Notes: generated by a model not told the origin, from the sequence alone. A stretch of 64,000 bases of DNA from Diplonema papillatum (GCA_030068145.1 JAPJBO010000222.1:124001-188000); one strand, 5' to 3'. Positions 1-9,879 are shown, counted from the stretch's first letter. Program-made: numbers and translations.

Positions 1-301
1 TCGCGTTCTGTTCTTCTTTTAGGCTGCTGCCGGCCAGGTGTAGTGACACCAGGCACTGGGGACAGACCCAGCCGTCCTCGGACAAGTGTTCGAGGAACAG
101 GGGCGCGACCTCCTTCGGCAGGGATGCCTTCAGGCATGACGGGAACCCCCGTTTGCCGCACCGGGCGCAGAAGGCACCCGAGTTGTGGGTCTTTCCACAG
201 TCGACGCAGCAGTCCACGTCCTCGTCGGCGGCCTCCCAACCGTCGGGGGCAAGGACGACCTCGATGGGAGACCAGTCGACAGCCTTCAGGTCAATCGCCA
301 T
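1..301 (-). CDS. ORF1 (5' part) of a second DIRS-like retroelement, cut by the window edge
   Basis: Reading leftward from the ATG at 301, the minus strand stays open to the edge of the window (about 100 codons). The protein begins MAIDLKAVDW and has a cysteine-rich block with CVDCGK, CARCGK and CPQC pairs, so it probably binds zinc. It has the same layout as the N-terminus of ORF1 of the complete element next door (acidic start, then CASCGY, C-x-K-K, then a CPVCC block), which makes it the ORF1 (gag-like) of a related tyrosine-recombinase retroelement. The remainder of the element lies outside the window, so its completeness cannot be judged. The repeat just upstream of its ATG recurs alone at about 9.05 kb. 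Confidence is limited because the family link rests on spacing of cysteines rather than on strong identity. Confidence 0.55.
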   Translation of the reverse strand, partial: MAIDLKAVDWSPIEVVLAPDGWEAADEDVDCCVDCGKTHNSGAFCARCGKRGFPSCLKASLPKEVAPLFLEHLSEDGWVCPQCLVSLHLAGSSLKEEQNA

Positions 302-440
302 CTGCACGAGCAATATTTTTTGTTTGTGCGATTTAACCTGTATGTGATTTGGTTAAACCGCTGCCAACGTTCTTTTTAGCTGTAACAAATACTGTCTCCA
401 GGGAAGCAAAAATTGGTTGTCGCAAAAAACAGCGTTTTGT
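302..440 (-). repeat. Terminal repeat of the left-edge DIRS-like element
   Basis: This is non-coding sequence immediately upstream of the partial ORF1. It shares with 9049-9178 the blocks TTTGTGCGATTTAACCT, GGTTAAACCGCTGCCAA and ATACTGTCTCCAGGGAAGCA, so it is a repeat end of the same family. It abuts the repeat of the neighbouring element at about 440, so two related elements lie end to end. Confidence 0.55.
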
Positions 441-463
441 GCTCAAAAAAGAATAGGCGCGAT

Positions 464-594
464 GTTTGTTTGTACGTGCCGGGGAAGGTTTAGCCTGTTA
501 GTGAGTGATAGTGAGTGAATATGATCGGTAGGCTAAACTTCTCCCAAACACGCTGCCAGCGTTCTCTTTCGTGTTTACAATTAATTGTTATTAC
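464..594 (-). repeat. Split direct repeat, inner copy of the DIRS-like element
   Basis: The block runs from TTTGTTTGTACGTGCCGG to AATTAATTGTTATTAC. It matches 4248-4376 almost base for base apart from a few small differences. It is flanked on both sides by a roughly 38-bp repeat beginning CAAAAAAGAATAGGC (444-482 and 595-633). The arrangement is that expected of YR retroelements, where the nested repeats guide closure of the circular intermediate. Confidence 0.75.
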
Positions 595-665
595 AAAAAA
601 GAATAGGCGCGATGTTTGTTTGTACGTGCCGGCCCCTTGTAGTAGGTGTCTCTCCTGAGAGTCTT

Positions 666-2349
666 TTACAGCGTCGTGCAGAGTTCTTTCAAATACTTTC
701 GTTGGATTGGAAGACGCGTATATGCATCCGCTGGCATGCTCTTCGTCGGAACAAAAAAGAGCTTCAGCTGGTTCCCCTGTCTCTTCAAGGTGTCTTGTAA
801 CGCTTTCAACCAGGGTATCGCAGCGTACTTTAGGGAGTACCCTTTCCGCACAATGCCTATTACGGCCCTGTTGTCGACTCCCACCACCAGTAGGGTGTTC
901 TCCTGGGGCTGACCCCGAACCATCATGAATAGAGCGTACAGCTCCTTCAGATAAATTGGAGACAAAGCCAAACATCTCGGGAAGATTCCGTAGTGTGCTT
1001 GGCCGTCAATGTAGGCCCAACCGACACCACTCGCATCCGAAAAGCCGTAAGCCTTGTCTGCAGGGAGTGCCTGCCAGAATACGAAAGCATTTTCCTCCAA
1101 GTGGTGCACCGTCTGACGAAGGAGGCGAAGAAGCTCCCCATCCAATGTCTTCCAGCTTCGCCAAAATTCGCTATCTCTAAGGTTACCGTTTCGGGTGATG
1201 CCCGACATCCAGTGCAGCAGCTGCAGCAGATCGGCAAACGGCAGTCTCAACACATGCTGTCTCCAGATGAGACACCCTGCGAGCCGCCACCACGACCGTA
1301 GCGGAGCACCTGGGGCGAGCAAGAGTCTCTTGGCCGGTCCTATGACCTTCTCAACCCACGAGGGGTCCAAGCGCCACTTCTTGTCGCTCAGGTTAACCTG
1401 CAAGCCGAGCGTTATGAAGACGGAAGAAGGCACCTTCTTCTCCCCAATTACAATCCCGTAATCGGAACACAGTTCCTCAAACCTGTTACGAATCCTTCCC
1501 AGAACGACTTGGTCGTTGCTTAGGAAAAAACAGTTGTCGATCCAAGCGAAGCTATCCGACTCTGCTTGGTGACCCTTCGTGGCGAGCTGTGCAATCAACT
1601 CGGACACTGCCTGAGCCAACTGAGGGGCGCCCCGGTATCCCATCGGCAAGACCTTCAATCGGTAAATCTTGTTGTCCACCCGGAAACAGAAGTAGCGTCG
1701 AACCTGTTCATTCAGTGGAAACTGGAAGAAAAATGACTTAAAGTCATATTCCGCCAAGTAATCGAAACCCATCATTTTTTCAATCATCGATGGGTAGGAA
1801 GGCAGTTTGCATGGCGGGCATGGGGTGTGAGCAGTCGCCGCGTTCACGCCGGTGCATGCCAGAATGAACCGAAGTTGTCCCTTTTTAGACTTTTCGACAC
1901 AGAAGGCGGAGTGACACCATCTTCCCGTCTCCTTCCTACGAACTTTCTCAACGATGCCGAGGTTGAGTAAGCGAGACACGTGAGGTGAGAGTTTCTTGTT
2001 CGCCGGACCCGGAACGGTAGGCCGGCCACTACCTATCAGGGAACGAATCTTGGCTTCTTGGACCCACTCGAAGTTGGGCTTCAGCGCCGGGAGGTCCGAT
2101 ACAAGCTTTTCCACGTTCACCGTGGAGCACAATGCTGGAGCCACGACCCCAGTGTAGCATGTGCTTGTCTTCGGCTTCGGCAGCTCTTGGTCCTGACTGA
2201 GCCAAGTCTCGGCGTAGTCGTAGGGGCCTGCGAAGTCCTTCAGCGTCACCGGCCATGTCACCGTGGGTTCGTCTACCTCGGTAGGAGGGGTGTCCAGGGG
2301 GCATTCGGTACCCGAGTGGATCAGGCACTTCACTTTTGAAGTAGGCTCA
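666..2349 (-). CDS. Reverse transcriptase / RNase H of the DIRS-like element
   Basis: The frame stays open upstream to 3371, but the part that looks like protein starts near 2340, about where the recombinase frame ends. It contains an RT domain (recognisable in blocks such as LAEYDFKSFFFQFPL, YRLKVLPMGYRGAP and FAWIDNCFF) followed by an RNase H segment (GFSDASGVGWAY ... LKELYALFMMV ... VGVDNRAVIG). The order RT then RNase H without a DDE integrase, beside a tyrosine-recombinase frame, identifies a DIRS-order pol. Overlap of the recombinase and RT frames is common in this order and may involve read-through or splicing. The product would copy the element RNA. The frame looks whole. Confidence 0.8.
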
Positions 2350-3031
2350 GCGGAGCAGCAGAATCCTGGGCAGCCCCCCACAAGTGATGAGGGATGTACT
2401 GGCGCGTCGTTTCCACACTCTTGTGGCGACCCACCACCTGTGCCGCCTGCTCCCCCAATTCCGAGAAGCGAGCCACCCACGTCAACGCCGAATGCCGAAG
2501 GCCGTGCGACGTCAGATCGAGTCGAGCTCGCAGGACCATGTTGTACCGAGTGGTCCGAAGGTCGGGGTAGAACATGTACTTTTTGCCCAGCTGCAAACGG
2601 GCGTTCCACCAATCCAGCATCCACCTGACGAACCTTCCCGTCCTTTGCAGCAACAAAGGCTGTCCGCGACCGCTCTGATCCGTCTTCCCGTTGACCAGCA
2701 TTACCAACACAAGGTTCTGGTCTCGAGGGCACAACAGGATGTGCTTCGTTTCGAGCCGGATCAGGTCGATCAGTCGAGCCCCGAGACTCCATTGCGTCGC
2801 CAGGGCGGCGCGATAGAGCCCGGACATCTCGCGGACCGCTTCCTCCACCTGCTGGTTGCCCACCAATGTGCGAGACGTACGAGCCCTGCGTTCGTACTCT
2901 CTTAGCTCGCGGCTCAGAGTTCTTCGGAACGCAGCCGTCGGGTCGATTGCGAGCATCCGACGATACGTCATGTACTGCCGGGCGGACTGCGTCTGGAGCT
3001 CTCCCTTTTCCAGCTTCAGCTGGAGCCACAT
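2330..3031 (-). CDS. Tyrosine recombinase of the DIRS-like element
   Basis: A 233-codon frame, read in a different phase from the RT frame that it overlaps. The C-terminal half carries the tyrosine-recombinase signature: an arginine block around GARLIDLIRL, the HGLRHSALTW box, and GRHKSVETTRQYI at the end with the expected tyrosine. In DIRS, Ngaro and PAT elements this enzyme inserts a circular DNA copy without making target-site duplications. Its position between ORF1 and RT is usual for some Ngaro/PAT relatives. The first methionine is the track start and the true start could lie upstream. Confidence 0.82.
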   Translation of the reverse strand: MWLQLKLEKGELQTQSARQYMTYRRMLAIDPTAAFRRTLSRELREYERRARTSRTLVGNQQVEEAVREMSGLYRAALATQWSLGARLIDLIRLETKHILLCPRDQNLVLVMLVNGKTDQSGRGQPLLLQRTGRFVRWMLDWWNARLQLGKKYMFYPDLRTTRYNMVLRARLDLTSHGLRHSALTWVARFSELGEQAAQVVGRHKSVETTRQYIPHHLWGAAQDSAAPLSLLQK

Positions 3032-3265
3032 GAGGAAGATGTGGTCCTCGGGCAGGTGAGGATGGCTCCTTCTGACCAGAGAGGCGAAAGCCTCGCTGCG
3101 TGTCTGTACACTGGAGAGCGCAGCTGAGTTCGCATAGCACTGCGAAGCTCTTTCCAGAACTCTCCGGTGGAGATAAGGTATCTCGTCGGCAGAAATCTGT
3201 TCCCGTTTTCGGGAATTTGAAGCTGGGAGTGGAAGCCGGTAGCGGGTCGGAGCAGGTAGGTTGAG

Positions 3266-4246
3266 TCACCCCCTTTTCGCCTTCTTTACACGGTTCTCCT
3301 TCTCCACCTCGTTTTTTGGCGACTGCGGGGTCTTTACCTGCAATAAGGCATTCTGGAGATTGGTGGCCCACCGGTCGTCCATTCCCCCGAACTTCACCTT
3401 TCGGGCCCTGCCCTCATAGAGCGAGGAGGACTCGCCGGAGCCACCAGTTCTGAACCGAAGGCGGTTCGACTCCATCCGGACGATGGTGGCCTGCATGGCC
3501 TGAAGCACGGGAGGGTTGTTGTGAGCAACAGGCAGAAGAGCCCACAGAGAGTCGTAAGACGACCTCAGCTCATGCCGGTACGCCTGCCCCGCCTCGTTCA
3601 CCTCTAACGCCTCGCCAAACCGACGGGTGAGGTCATTGCGTAGGGAGAGCCGGCCCCCCGAAGTCTTCAGCAAGGGGGCCCACGTCTGGACTCGTCGCGC
3701 GTCTACTTCGGCATTCTCAGCAGCCTCTGCCTCCTGGCGGTCTCGGGCAGCATCTGCCTTGAGTTTCGACAGCTCAGACTGAGTGCCTGTGAGCTGGTGC
3801 AAAAGGAGAGAAAAGGGCGCCTTCCAGGGTCCATCTGGAAGATTCTCCAGGACCGCCTGTAGGGCTCCGTCCTCGTCCTCATCCTGCCCCGGCTGAGGAA
3901 ACAGCCTCGGGAACTCGATTGGGCCCTCGAGGTCGTCGGCCATGGCTGCGTGCTTGTTTCGGTCAGCAAGGCAGCAACAGACTGGACAGCTCCAGTTGTC
4001 GTCCTTAATGCTTTCCAAGAAGCTCGCAGCGTCCGGTCCCAACTTCTTGGTTACGCATCCTGCAGATGCGATGTAACCGCAAGAAGCACACCTCGACGAG
4101 GTGTCCGGCCTGTGTGCAATGCTGCACGTCGCGAATATGCATTCGCTCTCCGCTTCATCGTAATCCTCCCCGCGGGGGAGTTTCACGACGGGGATAGCAC
4201 CCCATTCGACTTCTCCCTCGAGGATGTCAGTCCGAGTTAGTGCCAT
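3266..4246 (-). CDS. ORF1 (gag-like, zinc-binding) of the DIRS-like element
   Basis: A 326-codon frame starting directly inside the right-hand repeat. Residues about 35-92 form a cysteine/histidine cluster (CIFATCS, CASCGYIASAGC, CPVCCC) resembling a zinc ribbon or PHD/RING-type fold, followed by an acidic, glutamine-rich middle and a basic tail ending KKAKRG. It is first in the element and precedes the recombinase, the position of gag-like ORF1 in DIRS-order elements. The function of this protein family is not established; nucleic-acid binding is an inference from the zinc cluster and basic tail. A related N-terminus is present at 1-301. Confidence 0.6.
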   Translation of the reverse strand: MALTRTDILEGEVEWGAIPVVKLPRGEDYDEAESECIFATCSIAHRPDTSSRCASCGYIASAGCVTKKLGPDAASFLESIKDDNWSCPVCCCLADRNKHAAMADDLEGPIEFPRLFPQPGQDEDEDGALQAVLENLPDGPWKAPFSLLLHQLTGTQSELSKLKADAARDRQEAEAAENAEVDARRVQTWAPLLKTSGGRLSLRNDLTRRFGEALEVNEAGQAYRHELRSSYDSLWALLPVAHNNPPVLQAMQATIVRMESNRLRFRTGGSGESSSLYEGRARKVKFGGMDDRWATNLQNALLQVKTPQSPKNEVEKENRVKKAKRG

Positions 4247-4247
4247 G

Positions 4248-4376
4248 TTTTTGTTTGTACGTGCCGGGGAAGGTTTAGCCTGTTAGGTGATAGTGAGTGA
4301 ATATGATCGGTAGGCTAAGCTTCTCCCAAACACGCTGCCAGCGTTCTCTTTCGTGTTTACAATTAATTGTTATTAC
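4248..4376 (-). repeat. Split direct repeat, outer copy upstream of ORF1
   Basis: Direct copy of 464-594, running from TTTGTTTGTACGTGCCGG to AATTGTTATTAC. It includes a GGTAGGCTAAGCTTCTCCC block and the AAACACGCTGCCAGCG block whose relatives also appear in the solo repeats at 41.95, 62.25 and 63.86 kb. It probably contains the promoter of the element. Confidence 0.72.
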
Positions 4377-4378
4377 GA

Positions 4379-5449
4379 AAAAAGGCTCGCCGAGAGCATA
4401 CGAGCTCGAAATCGGCTCGCAAACATGGTTTTTGGGGGGGGTGTAGGTCCTTTACCCCACTTGCCCAGTATCTTACTATGCCAGAAAACATCTGCCCAAA
4501 CCCCCCCCCAGGCATCTTGTTAAGAACCATCCATCCATCCATCAGCCGGCTGACCCCCCCCCCTCCCCCCCCCTCTCAGGCTATTTTCACTGTGGAGGGG
4601 GGAGACGCTACCTGTCACACTCTAAGGTGGTCACCACGGTGGGCGGTCAGAAAAAAAAATTTTTTTTTTTGCCCCAAATACCCCAAATACCACACTTTGG
4701 AAAATTTTGTGGGCCCACTTTTGGCAGGGAATTTTGACCATTTCACCTTAGAGAATTTGACCACCCAGCCTCCAAGGCAACTGCACTGTAGAGGGGGGGG
4801 GGTCGTTGTTGTTGGTGATGGTTTTGTGGGATGAAGTAGGGGAAAGAAAATTTCTTTTTGCGGTGGTCTCCGCTGGCCTGGTAGTCCGTGCTACCTCCTT
4901 TCTTTTACACTCGTTCTCTTCTCTACTCACTACTGTACGTACTCTTTCGCTCTTTTTCTCTCTTTGGCTAGCCAAAACAAAAGACTTCTGCGACCGACAC
5001 CACGAACACATTCGCAATGAATGTGGCCCTGGGCCCCCCACGTGCATACATGTTGAGCAGGGGTTGCCATGTAGCCCGTATCGGTCTAAGTCAACACTGT
5101 TACTTTCATGGGATGTTCACCGGGGAAGGGTCCGACCTAACCGTTAGTCAACAGCAACGTCGAAAAGGGGGAGGGGGAAAGAAGATAGAAAATCGGTGGG
5201 GTTGACAAGCTCGTAAGTGGTTGTTTGTAGATCAGTACAACCTTAAACTACGCCTAGCACACGGCCAGGCGGTCTTTAACGAACCTCCAGTACATTAAAC
5301 GCAAGTCGGCAGGTCGTCATCAGACGCGGCACGAAAAGCAAACGTCGCCGACGCAGCACTTCAGCAATGCGTCCTCTTATTTACAGTGGGCACCGTACCT
5401 GAACTCAGCCCCGCTAGGCCGAGATTCCGGCTGTTCCGCAGGGCATACA
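4379..5449. other. Non-coding stretch with homopolymer and low-complexity tracts
   Basis: No convincing gene is visible. The stretch holds poly-C and poly-G runs (about 4500-4572 and 4790-4802), a CCATCCATCCATC run, an A9T11 tract near 4652-4671, and T/C-rich sequence around 4890-4970. The last 200 bases are probably the 3' region of the ubiquitin protease gene that ends at 5450. Confidence 0.5.
4572..4666 (+). repeat. Dispersed repeat, inverted relative of 10146-10231
   Basis: The segment CACTGTGGAGGGGGGAGACG, ACCTGTCAC, GGTGGTCACCACGGTGGGCG, GGTCAGAAAAAAAAA reappears in reverse complement at 10146-10231 with few changes. It ends in an A/T homopolymer at both places. It may be an end of a small transposon. 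Confidence 0.55.
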
Positions 5450-6850
5450 TCACTCCCCGAAGTTGACGTACGTGCAGAGACGTTCGTGCACATGCAGGCC
5501 TCTGAGGCCCCGGAACAATCGACCGTCCTTGGTGCGGTCGGTGAAGCAGCGCTTGCAGCGCAGTTCCGGGGGGTCCTTGGGCTGTTCAGGTGGCTGGTCG
5601 TGTGCTGCCAAAGCAGCGTCGGAGGGCATGGGTTGGCAAGATGCCAGATTCGCGTCGGTACAGGGCGGACTAGAAGGTATCAGCGGGACCTGCAGTGGGA
5701 CTGTTGTTGCCATCATAGTAGGTGATGGCAAGCGTTCGACCACCTCGTGGGACGCATTGGGGATTCGTACGTATGCGGCGAGGTATATGTCAGTCCAAGG
5801 AACGTTGTCGACGTGCAAGACTCGTTCGTCATCGAAAAGCGTCCATTGCATCCCTTGCAAGACGTATGTGACAAAATGGCCGCTTGTCGTATTTTGTCCC
5901 GTGTGTACAACCACCGCGGAAAGGCGTAGTGTGCCGTCCGGCAGTCGCAGGAGGAGCGGTAGGGAAGCGTCATTCCGTAGTCTCGCACCATCGCTTGCGT
6001 AAATGCCGAACTGCAACAGCAGGCACTCGGACGCCACATGCACGTTCATGGTCTCCACAACGGATCCAGCAGCTCCGCAGTCACACCTCCTCTCCGGATT
6101 CATAATTCCACGAACACAGAATGCGTCCTCCACCGGCCTTCCACGAGGGACTTGAAGACACCGTACCAGTTGATGACGGGTGGATGTGGCGCCACAGGCG
6201 ATACATCGTGTTGTTGTCGTCATCGTGTTTTCCAGGCACGTCTGGAAAAGCCGCCAATCCGGACAAGCCTCCGTCGTCTCGTCCGGCCCTAGGGAGCTGT
6301 CTGTCCTATCCAGAATTGCAACCAAAGCCTCGTGCGCGTCGTGCTGTCGCGCATCGCAGAACATTGGGAGCATGGCGAGGATTGTTTCAGCCCCTATCCT
6401 TCGGCTGTCTTGGCTGAGCTGGCTCCTCCCCGAGCGCGAGCTTACCAGTAGGACGAAGTACGTCAAGAACTCCTTCAGGAACCCCCGGAAATTCAGAGGA
6501 TTCTGCGCAAGACTGTAATACATGTTCTCGATCGGTTCCACACGCAACAAGAGCTGCAGTACCGCATTGAGAAAACAAGTATTCCCAAGGTTCGGGAGGC
6601 CGGCAGGTTCAAACGGTGACGGGTCGAACATGCGGGAGGGCCGTTGGATACAAATGACAGCTTGGCGGCCGACAGCGGGTGATGATTCCAGCATGTCAGG
6701 CACTGCATGGGACACGTCGCAGCGCCGTTTCGGTCCAGGCTGAGCAGCCTCATCGTCTCTGCGCTTGCGCTTTCCTTTAGTCGTCCCATCCTGGGGCACA
6801 AGATCAGTAGAGGGGGGGGGGGGGTCTGGTTTATCCGGCCATCCGGCCAA
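5450..6850 (-). CDS. Ubiquitin-specific protease (peptidase C19 family), nuclear
   Basis: A 466-codon single-exon frame. Residues 84-101 (GLPNLGNTCFLNAVLQLL) are the USP cysteine box with catalytic Cys92; ARQHDAHE at 167-174 is the QQDAxE-type motif; CIACG (216-220) and CDC (256-258) are a probable structural zinc knuckle; SGHFVTYV around His325 is the histidine box, followed by FDDERV (339-344), which supplies the third catalytic residue. USPs remove ubiquitin from proteins or trim chains. The N-terminus has a proline run encoded by a G/C homopolymer and basic clusters (KGKRKRR at 25-31, KRRC at 41-44), so nuclear import is likely. The C-terminus carries a possible C2HC finger (CKRC at 432-435, H453, C459). 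All boxes are intact. The frame lies next to a DIRS-like element but shares no repeat with it, so I treat it as a host gene. Confidence 0.85.
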   Translation of the reverse strand: MAGWPDKPDPPPPSTDLVPQDGTTKGKRKRRDDEAAQPGPKRRCDVSHAVPDMLESSPAVGRQAVICIQRPSRMFDPSPFEPAGLPNLGNTCFLNAVLQLLLRVEPIENMYYSLAQNPLNFRGFLKEFLTYFVLLVSSRSGRSQLSQDSRRIGAETILAMLPMFCDARQHDAHEALVAILDRTDSSLGPDETTEACPDWRLFQTCLENTMTTTTRCIACGATSTRHQLVRCLQVPRGRPVEDAFCVRGIMNPERRCDCGAAGSVVETMNVHVASECLLLQFGIYASDGARLRNDASLPLLLRLPDGTLRLSAVVVHTGQNTTSGHFVTYVLQGMQWTLFDDERVLHVDNVPWTDIYLAAYVRIPNASHEVVERLPSPTMMATTVPLQVPLIPSSPPCTDANLASCQPMPSDAALAAHDQPPEQPKDPPELRCKRCFTDRTKDGRLFRGLRGLHVHERLCTYVNFGE

Positions 6851-6902
6851 AGTGGCTGATCCTTAACAAGAGCGCTGCCCCCCCCCCCCCCCCCCCCCCC
6901 CG
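6807..6902. repeat. Poly-G and poly-C tracts at the 5' end of the USP gene
   Basis: A run of about 14 G lies inside the start of the USP reading frame, and a run of about 24 C begins near 6878, just upstream of it. Runs of this length are unstable in replication, and the first one could switch the N-terminal frame between alleles. Confidence 0.7.
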
Positions 6903-6904
6903 GG

Positions 6905-7210
6905 TCGGGGTGTTTTATTTCTGGAAGGGTTCGGTTTTGGGGTCGGTTTCGGGTTCGGTTTTGAAACCGACCCCAAAACCGAACCCAAAACCGAACCTTC
7001 CAGAATTAGATTTGGAAACCGACCCCAAAACCGACCCCAAAACCGAACCCAAAACCGAACCTTCCAGAATTAGATTTGGAAACCGAACCCAAAACCGAAC
7101 CCGAAACCGAACCTTCCAGAATTAGATTTGGAAACCGAACCCAAAACCGAACCCGAAACTGAACCGAAACCGAACCCGATAGACCGAACTCGGAACCGAA
7201 CCCAGAACCG
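6905..7210 (+). repeat. Minisatellite of GAACCGAACCCAAAACC-type units
   Basis: The tract consists of hexamer-like blocks (AAAACCGAACCC) interleaved with three copies of a TTCCAGAATTAGATTTGG block. The first 60 bases are an inverted version, so the left end can fold onto the array. The reading frames that cross it are products of the repeat and not genes. Confidence 0.8.
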
Positions 7211-7220
7211 GGGGGCTAAC

Positions 7221-8166
7221 AACCCAAGGCAAGGTGGCAACAGACGGAATCTGCAGCTCCACATTACATCACGCAAGAATGGCTGATTCCTTCCTGAAGT
7301 CATCAACTGTCTTTGTGCCCACAGGAAGCGCGAACTGAACGCAAGGACCTTCCAGACGTGGAACGCTGTACGGAGAGAAGACCACGCAACGGAGCAGGCG
7401 CCCACACGTAGTTTCTAACAGGACTAATCCCTCACACCGAAGTGATCATGAGTTGCCTTAACGAAACGAACCTTGTGGAGCTGAACTCAGGCTGATAGGT
7501 GGGCCTTCTACAACGTTAGCACCGGTCAGCAAGTAAACGTATCCGACCCCTGGCACAGAAGGCACGCGGTGGCTATCAGTAAACTGCGTCGCGCACTCAG
7601 ACAGAATTGACAGCATGTACTTGGAACCCCTTCTCACGGTCAGTAACCTGGACGACAACTATGCTGGACGAATATCAGGATTCGACGACGACCAACCCAA
7701 GGCAAGGTGGCAACAGACGGAATCTGCAGCTCCACATTACATCACGCAAGAATGGCTGATTCCTTCCTGAAGTCATCAACTGTCTTTGTGCCCACAGGAA
7801 GCGCGAACTGAACGCAAGGACCTTCCAGACGTGGAACGCTGTACGGAGAGAAGACCACGCAACGGAGCAGGCGCCCACACGTAGTTTCTAACAGGACTAA
7901 TCCCTCACACCGAAGTGATCATGAGTTGCCTTAACGAAACGAACCTTGTGGAGCTGAACTCAGGCTGATAGGTGGGCCTTCTACAACGTTAGCACCGGTC
8001 AGCAAGTAAACGTATCCGACCCCTGGCACAGAAGGCACGCGGTGGCTATCAGTAAACTGCGTCGCGCACTCAGACAGAATTGACAGCATGTACTTGGAAC
8101 CCCTTCTCACGGTCAGTAACCTGGACGACAACTATGCTGGACGAATATCAGGATTCGACGACGACG
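7221..8166 (+). repeat. Tandem duplication, two 473-bp copies
   Basis: Copy 1 spans 7221-7693 and copy 2 spans 7694-8166. By eye the two are identical, and the reading frames inside them repeat unchanged, so the duplication is very recent or an assembly artefact. Neither strand gives a protein I recognise. Confidence 0.85.
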
Positions 8167-9048
8167 AATATCTTCGGGATGTTTCGAAAATCTTCTCAAA
8201 AAATAACACTAAAATATCGGGTCAAAAGGGTTTCCCCCCCCAAAAAAAAAGACTCCAGATACGCAAACTCTTTCGAATGCTGCACACGGGTATCCTTCAA
8301 GTGACCTCTAACTATCTGTTGCATACGCGTATCCGGATCTGAAAGCCGAAGACCTTGTAACACTTTACCGCAACCGAAGTCGCGAACCGGGTTCGGCTTG
8401 CACTGCAAAAGCAGCATAATTGTGTCTTGCGCCCGAGCGCGGAAATCCGCCACCCGCCATTCGGCTAGAGTGCAAGAACACAATTGCGAAGCGTACTACA
8501 AACGGATAGTGTTACAAAGGCGAACGAATCATGCGAGAACCTATGGAGGGGCCCCTCGACAGCTTTCAGAACACGGCATAGTAAGTCAAGAGTCGGATAA
8601 GCGTGTGCACATTCTACTCCCGTTTGATCTGCATTTTCCACCTTGCCCCCCTTTCTTTGATCTGCTGTGTGTATTTGCGGGACTATTGCAAAACGTATCG
8701 AATGAAAGCTAGAAGAAAGTACAAACTAATTTTCAGTTTGCTCTGTTCAGTTTCTGTTTGCTCTGGAGTAGGTTTGATGTCATCTGGCGGGTTTTCTAAA
8801 GCCAGGTACCTCAGCACATAAGTTGACGATGGAGAATTGCTTCTCAATGGTTGCGCCTTCGTTCTAAAGTTGTGTACTGAGCCAGGTAACTGACTGATCC
8901 GTACATGCAGCCAGTTTTAGTTTGCTAGGGGGGCGCGCAACGTTTCAGGTTCGGGTTCGTGATGTTCACCTTGCACTACACGTTCCAAGTGAAAGGTTTG
9001 AAGAATGGTTGAGGCGCAGCTCTTGATGGATGGAGGCACGGTTAACTT
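8167..9048. other. Stretch with no recognisable gene
   Basis: Short frames only; none exceeds about 105 codons or resembles a known domain. Some A-rich and T-rich low-complexity patches are present (8226-8250, 8700-8770). Confidence 0.4.
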
Positions 9049-9178
9049 CACTTGTTGTTTGTGCGATTTAACCTACACACCTGGGTTCTGGTTAAACCGC
9101 TGCCAACAACGTTCTTTTTAGCTGTAACAAATACTGTCTCCAGGGAAGCAGAAATTGGTAGTCGCAAAAAAACTGCGA
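9049..9178 (+). repeat. Solo terminal repeat of the left-edge DIRS-like family
   Basis: Matches 302-440 through the blocks TTTGTGCGATTTAACCT, GGTTAAACCGCTGCCAA, ACGTTCTTTTTAGCTGTAAC and ATACTGTCTCCAGGGAAGCA. No element body adjoins it, so it is a solo repeat or the remains of a deleted copy. Confidence 0.65.
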
Positions 9179-9620
9179 AAACTGGCAATGCGTTCCCGGT
9201 CATATCCAGTACAACAAGGAAAGGAGGTGTTCATGAAAACGGTGTGATGAAGTCAAACAAGAATGGGCAGGCATTTGGGTCAAAGGTTCAGTTTCGTGTT
9301 CACCTTGCACTACACGTTCCAACGTTCCAACTGAAAGGTTCGAAGAACAGTTGAGGCGCAACTCTTAATGGATGGAGAAAAAAAGGTTACGGTTCTTTGC
9401 TGCGCAAAAAGAAAGCGCGATTCGCTGGATTAACTTCACGGGCGCAAAAACTGCGAAAACTGGCAAAGAACTGAAAATACTGCCAAAACTGGCAATGCGT
9501 TCGCGGTCATATCCCGCACAACAAGGAAAAGGAGGTGTTCATTAAAACGGGGACACGTAACTCGAGATGTGATGAAGTCAAACAAGAACGGGGGCAGGCA
9601 TTTGGGTCAAAAAGGGGGTC
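9165..9620 (+). repeat. Diverged direct repeat pair
   Basis: The sequence around 9175-9290 (AACTGCGAAAACTGGCAA, GCGTTCCCGGTCATATCC, ACAACAAGGAAAGGAGGTGT, GGGCAGGCATTTGGGTCAAA) is repeated with changes at about 9450-9612. It follows the solo repeat directly and may be flanking sequence of a vanished element. Confidence 0.6.
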
Positions 9621-9879
9621 AAAAAGCGAGAAGGGGTATTCCCAGAGAGGTCTTCTTCTCGGGGTCCAAGTGGGAGTCCTTGCGGGAGGGAATGCTCTGG
9701 CGGTCACTGGTGGTGTCGTAACTTGGGGGGAAACATTGTAACCGTCGGGGACGTGCATCCTGAGTCAGAGCGAGTGAGTGGCCCTCAGTGGGTAGCTAAT
9801 CGTCGTGCCGTGTTCGTTCTGCGTTCTTGGGGGGTCAGCATTGGCTTTCGAGCTACTTCTGTGGATCGTGAACTTTTGA

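Larger units (their letters stand above)
444..4378 (-). mobile_element. DIRS-order retroelement (Ngaro/PAT-like), about 3.9 kb, looks whole
   Basis: Reading on the minus strand, the order is end repeat, ORF1 (zinc-binding), tyrosine recombinase, reverse transcriptase with RNase H, and a compound repeat. The repeat block at 464-594 matches the block at 4248-4376 in direct orientation, and a second short repeat (AAAAAAGAATAGGCGCGATG and following) occurs at 444-482 and again at 595-633. This A1-body-B1-A2-B2 pattern of split direct repeats is the known hallmark of Ngaro/PAT-type elements, which integrate through a tyrosine recombinase instead of a DDE integrase. The three reading frames are long and open and the two long repeats are close to identical, which suggests a young insertion. 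The ends were placed by eye. Confidence 0.8.

Noticed and set aside
4367-4834. 155-codon plus frame across poly-C and poly-G tracts
   Set aside because: The proline-rich and glycine-rich text comes from homopolymers; no conserved domain.
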